From Phyllobacterium chamaecytisi (lineage in GTDB: Bacteria; Pseudomonadota; Alphaproteobacteria; Rhizobiales; Rhizobiaceae), in the NCBI RefSeq assembly GCF_020164455.1, contig NZ_JAIQWW010000005.1, positions 62,001-126,000 of the forward strand: a DNA stretch of 64,000 nt, written 5' to 3'. The translations under genes were made by a program, and so were the position numbers. Of the stretch, positions 19,439-28,820 are shown in pieces. Position 1 is the stretch's first letter. The number at the start of each line of letters is the position of its first letter. Under the pieces are notes generated by a model, which did not search any database, was not told where the DNA came from, and was given only the letters and a program-made list of their open reading frames with translations.

Positions 19439-22400
19439 CTATGACAGATCGGAAAGCAATCCGGCAGCCACCGCAAGCCGGGAGACGGTCAAATCGCCCG
19501 TTTCCACAATATTCGCCATGCGCTGCCGCACCTCGTCGACGCGTGCGCCCCGGCTCATCAGCCAGTCTTTTGCCGGATCGGCCTGCTTGCCATATTTGCT
19601 CAGTGCCGCCACGGCGATACCGCGCCGCGCCTGACTGATCAGGTCGGTGGCACGGGCAAGCGCCAGTCCGTCATAATAATCGGCGATGGAAACGCCGCGC
19701 GCCGCATCCTCGATACGGCCGATACGGAATGCTTCGGATATGTCGAAATAGGCCCTTGCTGCACTGGCAATGTCGATTTTGGCTTGCTGGGCCACGGCGG
19801 CGATATCCGGAATGATCGGCGCTATCTCCAGCCGCGCCAACTGCGCGGCAAGTGCCGGAGGCGCACCGAGAGCAGCGTTGCTGGCGGTATCTTCGCGGAT
19901 GAGGCCGATCATCGATGCAGGCAGCAGCTTGTCGAGGCGCGGCTGCAGCGCATCGCGGGCCGTTTTGATCTCCGCGATCGCAGCACCGAGACCAACGGCG
20001 CCGGTGTGGTTACGCAGCACCCAGGCTGTCGTCCAGTTCAGCATCTGGGCGACGTTGGCATAGAAACCGTTTTGGGTTCCACCTGGTACTGCATTGTCCA
20101 GCGCGTCGATCCCTGCGAACACCTCATCCAGCTCAAAGCCGTCTCGCACGATCACGTAGGCGCGAACGATCTCCGGGCCTGATTGGCCGGTAAGGTCCGC
20201 CAGCCGGCTTACGAAAGTCGGCCCGCCGCGATTGATGACATCGTTGGCAAGCTGCGTCGCGATGATTTCCCGACGCAGGCGATGCGTGCGGATTTCGTCG
20301 CCGAAACCCTCCTTCATCTGACGCGGGAAATAGTCCATCAATTCGCGTTCGAGATAGGGATCGTCCGGCAAATCGCTGGCCAGAAGCTGGTCCAAAAGGA
20401 CAATCTTCGAATAGGCAAGGAGCACGCCGAGTTCGGCCCGCGTCAATGGAATGCCTTCGACCTGCCGCTCTGCCATCGCCTTGTCGTCGGGCAGCGTTTC
20501 CACCTTGCGGTTAAGGAGTTTCCTTGTCTCGAGATCGTTGATGAAGCGCGCCTGATAGGCAAGGTCGGCGAGGCCGCGCCGCTGTGCCAGCGATAGCGCC
20601 AGTGTCTGCAAATAATTGTTGCGCAGCACCAGATCACCGACTTCCTCGGTCATCGATTCCAGCAGCGTGTTGCGCTTGTCACGTTGCAATTTGCCAGCGC
20701 GCATGGCCTGTGCCAGGGCGATCTTGATATTGACCTCGACGTCGGACGTGTTGACGCCAGCCGAATTGTCGATCGCATCGGAATTGCAGCGCCCGCCGAG
20801 CAGGCCGAACTCTATGCGCGCCTTCTGTGTCACGCCAAGATTGGCGCCTTCGCCGATGACTTTCGCCCGAACATCGCTGCCGGTGATGCGGATGGCATCA
20901 TTGGCGCGGTCACCCGCTTCCGCGTCGCTCTCCAGCGACGAACGGACGTAGGTGCCGATGCCGCCGAACCACAGGAGGTCGACCGGCGCTTTCAGGATCG
21001 CCGTCATGATCTCGAACGGCGTTGCCGTGGTCTTGGCAAGGCCGATGGCCTTTGCGGCTTCCTTCGACAGGGTGATCGACTTTTGCGAGCGCGAGAACAC
21101 GCCGCCGCCCGCCGAAATCTTGCTCTTGTCGAAATCCTGCCAGCTGGAGCGCGGCAGGTTGAACAGTCGCTGACGCTCCTTCAACGTCGCCTTCGCGTCC
21201 GGCTCGGGATCGATGAAAATATCGCGGTGGTCGAAGGCTGCTATCAGCTTCGTTTGCGGCGACAGCAGCATGCCATTGCCGAAGACGTCGCCTGACATAT
21301 CGCCGACGCCAACAACGGTGAACGGCATTTTCTGGATGTCTGTGCCGATTTCGCGGAAATGGCGCTTCACGGCTTCCCATGCGCCGCGCGCGGTAATACC
21401 CATTTTCTTGTGATCGTAGCCCGCAGAACCACCCGAAGCGAAGGCATCGTCCAGCCAGAAATCATGCGCCTGGCTGATCGCATTGGCTGTGTCGGAAAAC
21501 GTCGCCGTGCCCTTGTCGGCGGCTACAACGAAGTAAGGATCGTCGCCGTCGAGGCGGATCACATTTTGAGGTGGAACAACCGTCTCGCCTTCCAGATTGT
21601 CGGTCACCGAAAGCAGCGTCGCGATGAAGGTGATATAGGCCGCGCGGCCCGCCTCGAAGATGGCGTTGCGATCGGTGCCAGTCGGAAGGTGTTTCGGGAA
21701 GAAACCGCCCTTGGCGCCAACGGGAACGATGACTGCGTTCTTCACCTGCTGCGCTTTCACCAGACCCAGCACTTCCGTGCGGTAGTCCTGCGCACGGTCC
21801 GACCAGCGCAAGCCACCGCGTGCCACTGGACCAAAGCGCAGATGCACACCTTCGACCTCCGGCCCATAGACGAAAATTTCGCGGTAAGGCCGCGGCTCCG
21901 GCAGTTCATCCAGCGATCGTGGATCGAGCTTGAAGGCAAGCGTCACGCGTTCGTTGCCGCCTTCTTCCGGGGCAAAGGCGTTGGTGCGCAGGGTCGACTC
22001 GATGAGATTGAGGAAACGGCGCAGGATACGGTCATCGTCGAGGCTCGGAACGTCCTGCAGCGCTTCCTCGATTTGAGAGCGTAGCGTCGTCTGTTTGCGT
22101 TCCGACTTCGCACCGGCCCTCGCAGGATTGAGCCGCTGATCGAACAGATCGAATATCTGTCTGGCAATCGCCGGATAGCGGTTAAGCGTCGCCGCGATGA
22201 AATCCTGCGAATAGGGAATGCCCGCCTGCTGAAGATAACGGCCGTAAGCGCGCAGGATGATGATTTGCCGTGCGGTCAGCTGCCCGGTAAGGGCAAGCGC
22301 ATTGTAGCCATCATTGTCCGACGCACCATTCCAGATGGAGCGGAACACGTCTTCGAAAAGAGCGCCATCATCGGCAAGATCGATCCCCGAATCCGAGGCG

Positions 22401-24229
22401 CTGATGAGCTCCATGTCATGCACAAAAAGCGGGCTGCCGTCGGCCGCAGGCAACTGGAATGTCTGCTCGCTGATGACGCGAAAGCCCATATTCTCCAGCA
22501 AGGGAACACGCTGCGAAAGGGCAACTGCCGAGCCATAATGATAGATCTTCAACGAAGCGGCATTGGGCCCGTCAGTGCGATGCCGATAGAAATCGACATA
22601 GAGTGGATTGTTGCGTGAAAGACCGGCAATGCGACTGGCATCGACCAGCGCCTCGTCGGGCGAAAAGTTTTCGCGATAGGAATCCGGAAAGGCCGCAGCA
22701 AGAGCGGTGAATTCCGCAGTTCCACGGCGATCTCCGACCTCCGCAACAGCATCTTCCCAGGTGCGGACGATGGAGCGAACGGTTTCTTCCAGCGCCTCAC
22801 GTTTGACCTTGGGAAACTGGTCCTCGGCATGGCCGACGATAAAATGCACGCGGGCAAGCCCACCCTCGGGAAATGCCGGATAGTAAGCCGACACATGCCC
22901 CTCATACACTTTGGCAAGGTGCGAACCGATTTTCTCGCGCACGATTGAGTCATAGCGCTCGCGCGGCACGAAGACGATGATGGAAGCGAAACGGCCAAAA
23001 GGATCGATCCGCGGCAGGACACGCACGCGCGGCCGCTCGCCGAGCGCCAATATGATCTCGGCATACCGGGTCAGCGTCTTGACGTCGATCTGGAAAAGAT
23101 CATCGCGCGGGTAACCCTCGAGTACCTTGATGAGTTGCTTTCCGGAATGATCTTCGAGATTGAAGCCAAGCCGGTGGATAACAGCCTCGGTTTTCGAGCG
23201 CAGATAGGGGATCTTAAGCACAGAACGCGTATAGGCGCCGGACGTGAACAGCCCGACGAAACGCAATTCGCCCGTAACCTTGCCCTCCGCATCGAACGTT
23301 TTCACGCCGATGTAATCCATATAGCCGCGGCGGTGCACCAGCGATTTTGTATTGGCCTTGGTGACGATCAGAGGCTCGGGACCGGTGAGAAAGGCAATGA
23401 TCTGCGGGGTTGTCGTCACACCCTGGTTGCCGCGCTTCAAGACACGCACATCGGGATCGCTCAATATGCCAAGGCCGCGCTTGCCGGAGCGCTCCAGCTC
23501 ACCTTGACTATTGTCGCCCTGATAGTCGTACTCACGCACGCCGAGAAAGGTGAAATTATTGTCACGCAACCATTCGAGAAACTCTGCTGCTTCCTCTGCT
23601 GCAGCTTTTTTCATCGGCGTTTTGCCGGTCTTGTAGGCTTCGATCGCTTCGCCCAGACGTGCGACCATGGCTCCGCGATCGCTAACGGCTTCGCGCACCT
23701 GCTTGAGCACAAGGTCCAGCGCCGCGGTCATGATCTCACGCGATGGCTCATCGAGCGCCGGTACATGAATTTGCATGACACTGACCCGCGCCACTTCTTT
23801 GCCCGGCTTGTCCGGACCCGCAGTCCCGAGAACGCTGTTCGTGTGTCTGTCGATATCCATGACCGGATGCAACACGAGATAAACCGCCGTGACGCGCTCA
23901 CTGATTTCGCCAAGCACCGAGTCGAGCAGGAAGGGCATGTTGTCGTTGATCAGGGTAATTACCGTCACAGGACGGCCATCGCGGGAGACGATATTGCCTT
24001 CGCTGACATCGATGACTGGCCGTCCCGACTTGAATTGCGCCAGCGCATTCTCCGCAAGCTTCGCCGAGGCGGTCAGCGCACCCGCATCGTAGTCGGCAAG
24101 ATCTTCTTCCGGCGCCCGGGCAAACAAAAGGTCTTCAAACAACCCTGCTTGTGGCTTCTCTTTCGGGGCTTTCGGTGGTTTTGACTTCGTGGCGACCTTT
24201 ACGTCCGCTTTATTTTTGGAAGCCATCAA
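19439..24229 (-). CDS. gdhZ: NAD-specific glutamate dehydrogenase, large (GDH-1600) type
   Basis: A 1596-residue catabolic enzyme that deaminates glutamate to 2-oxoglutarate with NAD+, often called Gdh2/GdhZ in alphaproteobacteria. The catalytic domain begins near residue 700 and carries RFGPVARGGLRWSDRAQDYRTEVLGLVKAQQVKNAVIVPVGAKGGFF, then VGVGDMSGDVFGNGML and the NAD-fold GEGANLGVTQKARIE. ACT-like regulatory regions fill the N-terminal part. Length matches the family. The first 30 residues are Lys/Pro rich. Upstream is about 140 bp of non-coding sequence and repeat C. Confidence 0.96.
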   Translation of the reverse strand: MMASKNKADVKVATKSKPPKAPKEKPQAGLFEDLLFARAPEEDLADYDAGALTASAKLAENALAQFKSGRPVIDVSEGNIVSRDGRPVTVITLINDNMPFLLDSVLGEISERVTAVYLVLHPVMDIDRHTNSVLGTAGPDKPGKEVARVSVMQIHVPALDEPSREIMTAALDLVLKQVREAVSDRGAMVARLGEAIEAYKTGKTPMKKAAAEEAAEFLEWLRDNNFTFLGVREYDYQGDNSQGELERSGKRGLGILSDPDVRVLKRGNQGVTTTPQIIAFLTGPEPLIVTKANTKSLVHRRGYMDYIGVKTFDAEGKVTGELRFVGLFTSGAYTRSVLKIPYLRSKTEAVIHRLGFNLEDHSGKQLIKVLEGYPRDDLFQIDVKTLTRYAEIILALGERPRVRVLPRIDPFGRFASIIVFVPRERYDSIVREKIGSHLAKVYEGHVSAYYPAFPEGGLARVHFIVGHAEDQFPKVKREALEETVRSIVRTWEDAVAEVGDRRGTAEFTALAAAFPDSYRENFSPDEALVDASRIAGLSRNNPLYVDFYRHRTDGPNAASLKIYHYGSAVALSQRVPLLENMGFRVISEQTFQLPAADGSPLFVHDMELISASDSGIDLADDGALFEDVFRSIWNGASDNDGYNALALTGQLTARQIIILRAYGRYLQQAGIPYSQDFIAATLNRYPAIARQIFDLFDQRLNPARAGAKSERKQTTLRSQIEEALQDVPSLDDDRILRRFLNLIESTLRTNAFAPEEGGNERVTLAFKLDPRSLDELPEPRPYREIFVYGPEVEGVHLRFGPVARGGLRWSDRAQDYRTEVLGLVKAQQVKNAVIVPVGAKGGFFPKHLPTGTDRNAIFEAGRAAYITFIATLLSVTDNLEGETVVPPQNVIRLDGDDPYFVVAADKGTATFSDTANAISQAHDFWLDDAFASGGSAGYDHKKMGITARGAWEAVKRHFREIGTDIQKMPFTVVGVGDMSGDVFGNGMLLSPQTKLIAAFDHRDIFIDPEPDAKATLKERQRLFNLPRSSWQDFDKSKISAGGGVFSRSQKSITLSKEAAKAIGLAKTTATPFEIMTAILKAPVDLLWFGGIGTYVRSSLESDAEAGDRANDAIRITGSDVRAKVIGEGANLGVTQKARIEFGLLGGRCNSDAIDNSAGVNTSDVEVNIKIALAQAMRAGKLQRDKRNTLLESMTEEVGDLVLRNNYLQTLALSLAQRRGLADLAYQARFINDLETRKLLNRKVETLPDDKAMAERQVEGIPLTRAELGVLLAYSKIVLLDQLLASDLPDDPYLERELMDYFPRQMKEGFGDEIRTHRLRREIIATQLANDVINRGGPTFVSRLADLTGQSGPEIVRAYVIVRDGFELDEVFAGIDALDNAVPGGTQNGFYANVAQMLNWTTAWVLRNHTGAVGLGAAIAEIKTARDALQPRLDKLLPASMIGLIREDTASNAALGAPPALAAQLARLEIAPIIPDIAAVAQQAKIDIASAARAYFDISEAFRIGRIEDAARGVSIADYYDGLALARATDLISQARRGIAVAALSKYGKQADPAKDWLMSRGARVDEVRQRMANIVETGDLTVSRLAVAAGLLSDLS

Positions 24230-24372
24230 ATATTTCCCCCTGGATTATGTATTTGGCGCGATCATAGCCTTTCAAAAGGCTTTTTCGAGCCTAAACTGCA
24301 CGGTCGCGGTGAAAATCGTGTGACACGCAATAAAAGGTCATAAATCGATGATCGAGCGTTAGAATCGTTCCG

Positions 24373-24514
24373 AGAGCCCGAACGAAAATACGTCAGGGTG
24401 GGACGAAAATGGTGGTTTGCAAGCCCCGAAGCGCAGCGTACGTTGAGTACGTGAGCATCGGAGCGCAGAAAAACGCCATTTGCAGCTCGCCCTGGCCAAT
24501 TTTCGGCGGTCTCT
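24373..24514. repeat. RIME-like palindromic intergenic repeat, copy C
   Basis: About 142 bp with core CGAAGCGCAGCGTACGT-TGA-GTACGTGAGCATCGGAGCGCAG and imperfect outer arms (GAGCCCGAACGAAAAT... / ...AATTTTCGGCGGTCTC). Nearly identical in its core to copy D at 27948. It reaches within 2 bp of the stop codon of the TPM gene at 24516. Confidence 0.75.
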
Positions 24515-24515
24515 C

Positions 24516-25154
24516 CTACAATTCGACCAAATGATCATCTAGCTCATTGACGTCATCGACCCCTCTGGGGAAATGTTCTTCCAAGAGTTGGCCCGCTTTT
24601 CCAATGGCTTTCAAAAAACCATCGGCCAATTCATCTCTGTCCGCATGTTCGGTCAGGATCGCGACGATTCCGTTCCATTCATCCTGATGGACTTTTGCAT
24701 TGATACCCGCATCCGCAACCACCTCCGCGTATCGCTCCGCCAGCGAGACGAAAAGGAGGACACCCGTGCGTTGCGTCGTGAGATGGACGTTTCGTGCCAG
24801 AAATTGCTGGATCGCGTTGAGATGCGCCCGCTTGTAGCGGATGCGTCGCGGCACGAGCCACATGGTAATGCCGGGCAAGAGCCACAGGACCAGCACAGCG
24901 GCAAGAAAAGCGGCAAGGATAGCGAGGCCAAAGACCGGCAGGGGCAAGGTGAACCAGTACCAGTGCGCCGCCACCGCAACCACGACGGCGGCGAAAAGTA
25001 TGCCGCAAGCCGCGGTAAATCCTGCCACGTAGAAATAGCTGTCGCTGCGCCGCGCGAGCACCGCATAGATTTCGCCGCTTGTGCGGCTTTCGGCTGCACG
25101 TATCGCCTCGGCAATGCGCGCGTGATCGGCTTCATTCATGGACCCTGGACTCAT
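24516..25154 (-). CDS. TPM-domain membrane protein
   Basis: A 212-residue protein: an N-terminal start of a TPM fold (ARIAEAIRAAESRTSGEIYAVLARRSDSY), two adjacent membrane segments (about residues 45-105), then a second TPM-like part (LTTQRTGVLLFVSLAERYAEVVADAGINAKVHQDEWNGIVAIL). TPM-domain proteins (YgcG/TLP18.3/Psb32) are poorly understood; plant relatives act in photosystem repair. The start may be the ATG at 25139 (MNEADH). It is the last gene of a lemA-tpm-tpm operon, 3 bp after the previous stop. Confidence 0.8.
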   Translation of the reverse strand: MSPGSMNEADHARIAEAIRAAESRTSGEIYAVLARRSDSYFYVAGFTAACGILFAAVVVAVAAHWYWFTLPLPVFGLAILAAFLAAVLVLWLLPGITMWLVPRRIRYKRAHLNAIQQFLARNVHLTTQRTGVLLFVSLAERYAEVVADAGINAKVHQDEWNGIVAILTEHADRDELADGFLKAIGKAGQLLEEHFPRGVDDVNELDDHLVEL

Positions 25155-25157
25155 GGC

Positions 25158-26012
25158 CTACCAACTCCCCGATGCGCCGCCGCCGCCGGACGAACCGCCC
25201 CCGCCCGAAAAGCCGCCGCCGCCACCACCCGAAGACCAGCCACCCCCTCCGGATGACCAACCACCACCGCCCGAGGACCATCCGCCACCGCCGCGACCGC
25301 CTCTCGAGCCAATGTCAAAGATCATGCCCAGCCACTCATAGCGGCCAGGCGCGATCTTGCGCCCGAAGGACGTAACGACGGCGGGAAGTATGATCCCGCT
25401 GAAGAACATGAACAGAAAGATCATGACGAAGATGAGCATCACCCAGTCGACATCGGAGGTCGGCTCCTGAACATTGCGTTTGGCGCGGGCCTCGAGTTCA
25501 GCAGCATCACCGGAAAGGACAGCAAGAATGCCATCGACACCTTTCGAGATTCCACCCGAATAATCGCCCGAGCGAAACCCCGGTATGACGGCATTTTCGA
25601 TGATGAGCTTGGACAAAAGGTCGGTCAGCGTGCCTTCAAGACCATAGCCGACCTCGATGCGCACCTTGCGATCGTTTGGTGCGACGACGAGAAGAACACC
25701 ATTGTTTTCCTGTTTTTGCCCGAGCGCCCAGGAGCGGTAGAGCCGGTTGGAATAGGGCTCGATCTCCTCGCCATCAAGGCTCGGCACTGTAACCACCACC
25801 ACCTGATCGGAGGATTTTGCTTCGAACGCCGCCAATTTCTGCGTTATCTGCTCGCGCGTTGCCGCATCGATGACGTTCGCGTCATCGACCACACGACCTG
25901 TCAGAGCAGGAAGTTCGGCAGCAAATGCGCTGACTGATAGCAATGCCAGCAGCGCAATGGCCAATAATAATAGGCGATTGAACCCAACCACAGTCTGGCG
26001 CAATGCGCTCAT
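25158..26012 (-). CDS. YgcG-like TPM-domain protein with glycine-rich tail
   Basis: A 284-residue exported protein: signal peptide (LLLLAIALLALLSVSAFAAEL), TPM domain (about 30-165; LTGRVVDDANVID, EVGYGLEGTLTDLLSKLIIENAVIPGFRSGDYSGGI), one C-terminal membrane segment (about 185-210), and a tail of repeated W-S-S-G-G-G-G units ending in GGGGASGSW. The tail gives a run of CCACC-type repeats on the plus strand. This architecture is common next to lemA. It is thought to act at the cell envelope; precise role unknown. Confidence 0.88.
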   Translation of the reverse strand: MSALRQTVVGFNRLLLLAIALLALLSVSAFAAELPALTGRVVDDANVIDAATREQITQKLAAFEAKSSDQVVVVTVPSLDGEEIEPYSNRLYRSWALGQKQENNGVLLVVAPNDRKVRIEVGYGLEGTLTDLLSKLIIENAVIPGFRSGDYSGGISKGVDGILAVLSGDAAELEARAKRNVQEPTSDVDWVMLIFVMIFLFMFFSGIILPAVVTSFGRKIAPGRYEWLGMIFDIGSRGGRGGGGWSSGGGGWSSGGGGWSSGGGGGGFSGGGGSSGGGGASGSW

Positions 26013-26021
26013 GTCTGGAGC

Positions 26022-26636
26022 CTAGAACTTGACCTGAGGCGTTTGCTTGGCTGAGTCTTCGATGTTGAAGGTCTGGTAGGGTTCATTGCCCGTGTACCAG
26101 ATCCACTTCCAGATCATGGTCGGCATCGTCCTGAGCGAGGTGTTATAGACCCGCACCGACTCGATATAATCCCGGCGCGATACGGCGATGCGGTTTTCCG
26201 TGCCTTCGAGCTGCGATTGCAGTGCGAGGAAGTTCTGGTTGGATTTCAGCTCCGGGTAGTTTTCGACGACAGCCATCAACCGTGACAGTGCTCCGGTCAA
26301 CTGTGCCTGGTTCTCCTGAAACACCTTCATCGCATTGGGATCGGTGAGGGTTTCCGGCGTTACCTGAATGGAGGTCGCCTTTGCCCGCGCCTCAACCACC
26401 GATGTCAGCACGTCCTTTTCCTGTGCGGCATAACCTTTGACAGTCTCGACGAGGTTGGGAATGAGATCGGCCCGCCGCTGATACTGGTTCAACACCTCGC
26501 TCCACGCGGCCTTGGCCTTTTCCTCATTGGTCGGAATAGTGTTGAAGCCGCAGGCTGAAAGCAGCGGTACGAGAAGAAACAGGGCAATGATGGAAAAGGC
26601 GCGGCGCGGTGTCGGCAGGCAAGTCGAATGTTGCAT
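26022..26636 (-). CDS. lemA: LemA family lipoprotein
   Basis: A 204-residue LemA-family protein. The N-terminal hydrophobic segment ends in the lipobox LSAC (residues 26-29 approximately), so it is probably lipid-anchored. The LemA helical domain follows with NQYQRRADLIPNLVETVKGYA and LMAVVENYPELKSNQNFLALQSQLEGTENRIAVSRRDYIESVRVYNT. It is first in the operon with two TPM-domain proteins, a widely conserved association of unknown biochemical meaning. Confidence 0.92.
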   Translation of the reverse strand: MQHSTCLPTPRRAFSIIALFLLVPLLSACGFNTIPTNEEKAKAAWSEVLNQYQRRADLIPNLVETVKGYAAQEKDVLTSVVEARAKATSIQVTPETLTDPNAMKVFQENQAQLTGALSRLMAVVENYPELKSNQNFLALQSQLEGTENRIAVSRRDYIESVRVYNTSLRTMPTMIWKWIWYTGNEPYQTFNIEDSAKQTPQVKF

Positions 26637-26763
26637 TGGAATCCTCTCCCCGAGTACAGATTCACCGCTTCAGAACGAAGCACCACAAACCTAGCCATTT
26701 TTTTCTGCAAAAGGAACAGCCAAAGCGCTATGCTAAGTTGTTGAACATAAACCGAGTGTCTTC

Positions 26764-27012
26764 ATGCCTGAACACGATGGAAAGCATCAGTCCGATGCGG
26801 AATCGAGACGCATTATCGAACGGATCGATCGCGAATCCGCTTCCGGAGGCATATCTATCGTCGAACGGACCAAGGGCCACTTTTCTGCCGGCGATGCGGA
26901 TCCGGCCGACCCCATAGAAGTCTGGGGCACACGCATCGGCAGGTTTCTGGGATTGCTTGTCTTGATCGCCATGATTATCTGGGTGATCAGTTCTATAGTC
27001 GGCAAGGGTTGA
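26764..27012 (+). CDS. Small protein with C-terminal membrane segment
   Basis: An 82-residue protein I cannot place in a named family. A charged N-terminal half (SDAESRRIIERIDRESASGG) is followed by a single hydrophobic segment near the C terminus (GRFLGLLVLIAMIIWVISSIV, about residues 59-79), suggesting a tail-anchored inner-membrane protein. It is divergent from lemA and ends about 45 bp before pdxY on the same strand, so it could share the pdxY transcript. Composition and codon use resemble the neighbours. Confidence 0.7.
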   Translation: MPEHDGKHQSDAESRRIIERIDRESASGGISIVERTKGHFSAGDADPADPIEVWGTRIGRFLGLLVLIAMIIWVISSIVGKG

Positions 27013-27056
27013 GTCGCGCTCGCTCGCTCGCCCGAACTCTCGCACGAGTATTTCCA

Positions 27057-27941
27057 ATGACCAGTTCCGTTGCTCCTTCATCCAATGCTGTCATCGTCAT
27101 TTCCAGCCATGTCGTGCGGGGTTCAGTCGGCAATCGTGCCGCCGTATTCGCGCTTGAAACGCTCGGCCATCCGGTATGGGCGGTGCCAACCGTCATCTTG
27201 CCATGGCATCCCGGTCACGGACCGGCCAAGCGCATAGTGCCGGAACCGCAGCAATTCGACGACCTGATTGCCGATCTCGAGCGCGCTCCCTGGCTTGGCG
27301 AGGTCCGCGGCATTATGAGTGGTTACCTCGGCAATGCTGCGCAGGCCGCCAGTGTCGCCCGTCTGGTAGAAACCGCAAAAACCCGCAACAAGGGCGTGCT
27401 TTATCTCTGCGATCCTGTCATCGGCGATGAAAAGGGGCTTTACGTTCCGGAGGCGACTGCAAATGCCATCCGCGACGAGTTGATGCCGCTCGCCGATGTT
27501 TCGACGCCTAACCGCTTCGAGCTTGCATGGCTGACCGGCGCGGAATTGCCCGACAACAAGGCGGTCATGCAGGCAGCGTTGCACGCAGGGCCCGGTACAA
27601 TGCTTGTGACCTCCGCGCACCCGATGATTGCTGGCGGCACCGGCAATCTGCTGGTGACGCACTCTCTGGCACTGCTCGCCGAACACCGCCTCGTCGTCGG
27701 CCCGACCAATGGCCTTGGCGATCTTACTGCCGCGCTGTTCCTCGCACGCACGCTTGCCGGTCTTGATCTCGAACAGGTGCTGCAACGCACGACGGCCTCG
27801 GTTTTCGAGATCATGGCCCGCTCTGCCAAGCGCGGCGCCGATGAACTGATGCTCGAAGCCGACGCATCCAGCCTTTCCACCCCTATGGCGATGACTCAGA
27901 TGCGGCGGCTGGTTCATCCAAGCAAGGGCATCAGGGCATAG
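27057..27941 (+). CDS. pdxY: Pyridoxal kinase PdxY-like
   Basis: A 294-residue ribokinase-fold kinase that phosphorylates pyridoxal in the PLP salvage pathway. Visible: ISSHVVRGSVGNRAAVFALETLG at the N terminus, VPTVILPWHPGHG, VLYLCDPVIGDEKGLYV, STPNRFELAWLTG, and the anion-hole/catalytic-base region PTNGLGDLTAALFL. The usual motif reads GTGD, here GLGD, so the catalytic Asp is kept. I chose ATG 27057 (MTSSVAPSSNAV); the frame extends to 27009, overlapping the previous gene, with an Arg-rich unlikely leader. Its TAG stop lies 7 bp before repeat D. Confidence 0.9.
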   Translation: MTSSVAPSSNAVIVISSHVVRGSVGNRAAVFALETLGHPVWAVPTVILPWHPGHGPAKRIVPEPQQFDDLIADLERAPWLGEVRGIMSGYLGNAAQAASVARLVETAKTRNKGVLYLCDPVIGDEKGLYVPEATANAIRDELMPLADVSTPNRFELAWLTGAELPDNKAVMQAALHAGPGTMLVTSAHPMIAGGTGNLLVTHSLALLAEHRLVVGPTNGLGDLTAALFLARTLAGLDLEQVLQRTTASVFEIMARSAKRGADELMLEADASSLSTPMAMTQMRRLVHPSKGIRA

Positions 27942-27947
27942 CACATT

Positions 27948-28089
27948 AGAGCCCGAGCCAAAATTCGTCAGGAGGCGGCGAAAATGGTGGTTCTCGAGCA
28001 CCGAAGCGCAGCGTACGTTTGGGTACGTGAGCATCGGAGCGCAGAAAAACGCCATTTGCAGCCCGTCATGGCGAATTTTGGCTCGGGCT
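27948..28089. repeat. RIME-like palindromic intergenic repeat, copy D
   Basis: The best-preserved copy, 142 bp, with perfect 20-bp terminal inverted repeats (27948-27967 and 28070-28089, beginning AGAGCCCGAGCC). The core GTACGT/ACGTAC region with two CGGAGCGCAG-like boxes matches copy C. It lies between pdxY and the carbonic anhydrase gene. Confidence 0.85.
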
Positions 28090-28134
28090 CTTAGACCAAT
28101 TGATCTTGTCCCGGTTCCGGATTAGAGGAAAAGA

Positions 28135-28806
28135 ATGACCTTGCTTCCCGAGAAACTTCTCACCGGCTATCGCAACTTCATGGCGCATCGCTATGCCAAC
28201 GAAACGATGCGCTACAAGCAGCTTGCGGATCAGGGCCAGACGCCCGAAACACTGGTCATCGCCTGCTGCGACTCCCGCTCCGCGCCGGAGATCATCTTCG
28301 ATACGGCACCCGGCGAGATTTTTGTTCTGCGCAACGTTGCCAACCTCGTACCGCCCTACGCGCCGGACGGCGAATATCACTCCACCTCCGCAGCCCTCGA
28401 ATTTGCGGTGCAGAGCCTGAAAGTCAAGAATATCGTCGTCCTCGGGCACGGCCGCTGCGGCGGCATAAAGGCGGCGCTCGACACGACGAGTGAGCCGCTG
28501 TCCCCTGGCGACTTCATCGGCAAGTGGATGAGCCTCGTCGGCCCCGCAGCCGAAGCGGTTTCCGCCAACGAGCTGATGACCCCATTCGAGCGCCAGACTG
28601 CGCTGGAGCGCATATCCATTCGATACTCGCTGAAAAACCTGCGCAGCTTTCCCTGTGTCGATATCCTTGAAAAGAAAGGCCGCCTCACCTTGCATGGCGC
28701 CTGGTTCGATATTTCGACCGGTGAACTATGGATCATGAATCCGGAAACCGGTGATTTCCTTCGCCCCGACCCCGAAGAGGTCGGCGAAGCCGCCGCGCTG
28801 GAATAG
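28135..28806 (+). CDS. Beta-class carbonic anhydrase
   Basis: A 223-residue cytoplasmic zinc enzyme interconverting CO2 and bicarbonate. Zinc ligands follow the beta-class pattern: C44 and D46 in ACCDSRSAPE, H105 and C108 in GHGRCGG, with R48 forming the usual Asp-Arg dyad. RNVANLVPPY and the tail SLKNLRSFPCVDILEKKGRLTLHGAWFDI are typical of the plant-type (CynT/Can) clade. Preceded by AGAGGAAA. A small exported protein gene follows after 14 bp. Confidence 0.95.
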   Translation: MTLLPEKLLTGYRNFMAHRYANETMRYKQLADQGQTPETLVIACCDSRSAPEIIFDTAPGEIFVLRNVANLVPPYAPDGEYHSTSAALEFAVQSLKVKNIVVLGHGRCGGIKAALDTTSEPLSPGDFIGKWMSLVGPAAEAVSANELMTPFERQTALERISIRYSLKNLRSFPCVDILEKKGRLTLHGAWFDISTGELWIMNPETGDFLRPDPEEVGEAAALE

Positions 28807-28820
28807 AGGGAGACAAGAGA

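Noticed and set aside
25158-25341. Plus-strand proline-rich frame (PPPPPDEPP... type)
   Set aside because: It is the complement of the Gly/Ser/Trp repeat tail of the YgcG-like gene and has no start or ribosome site of its own.
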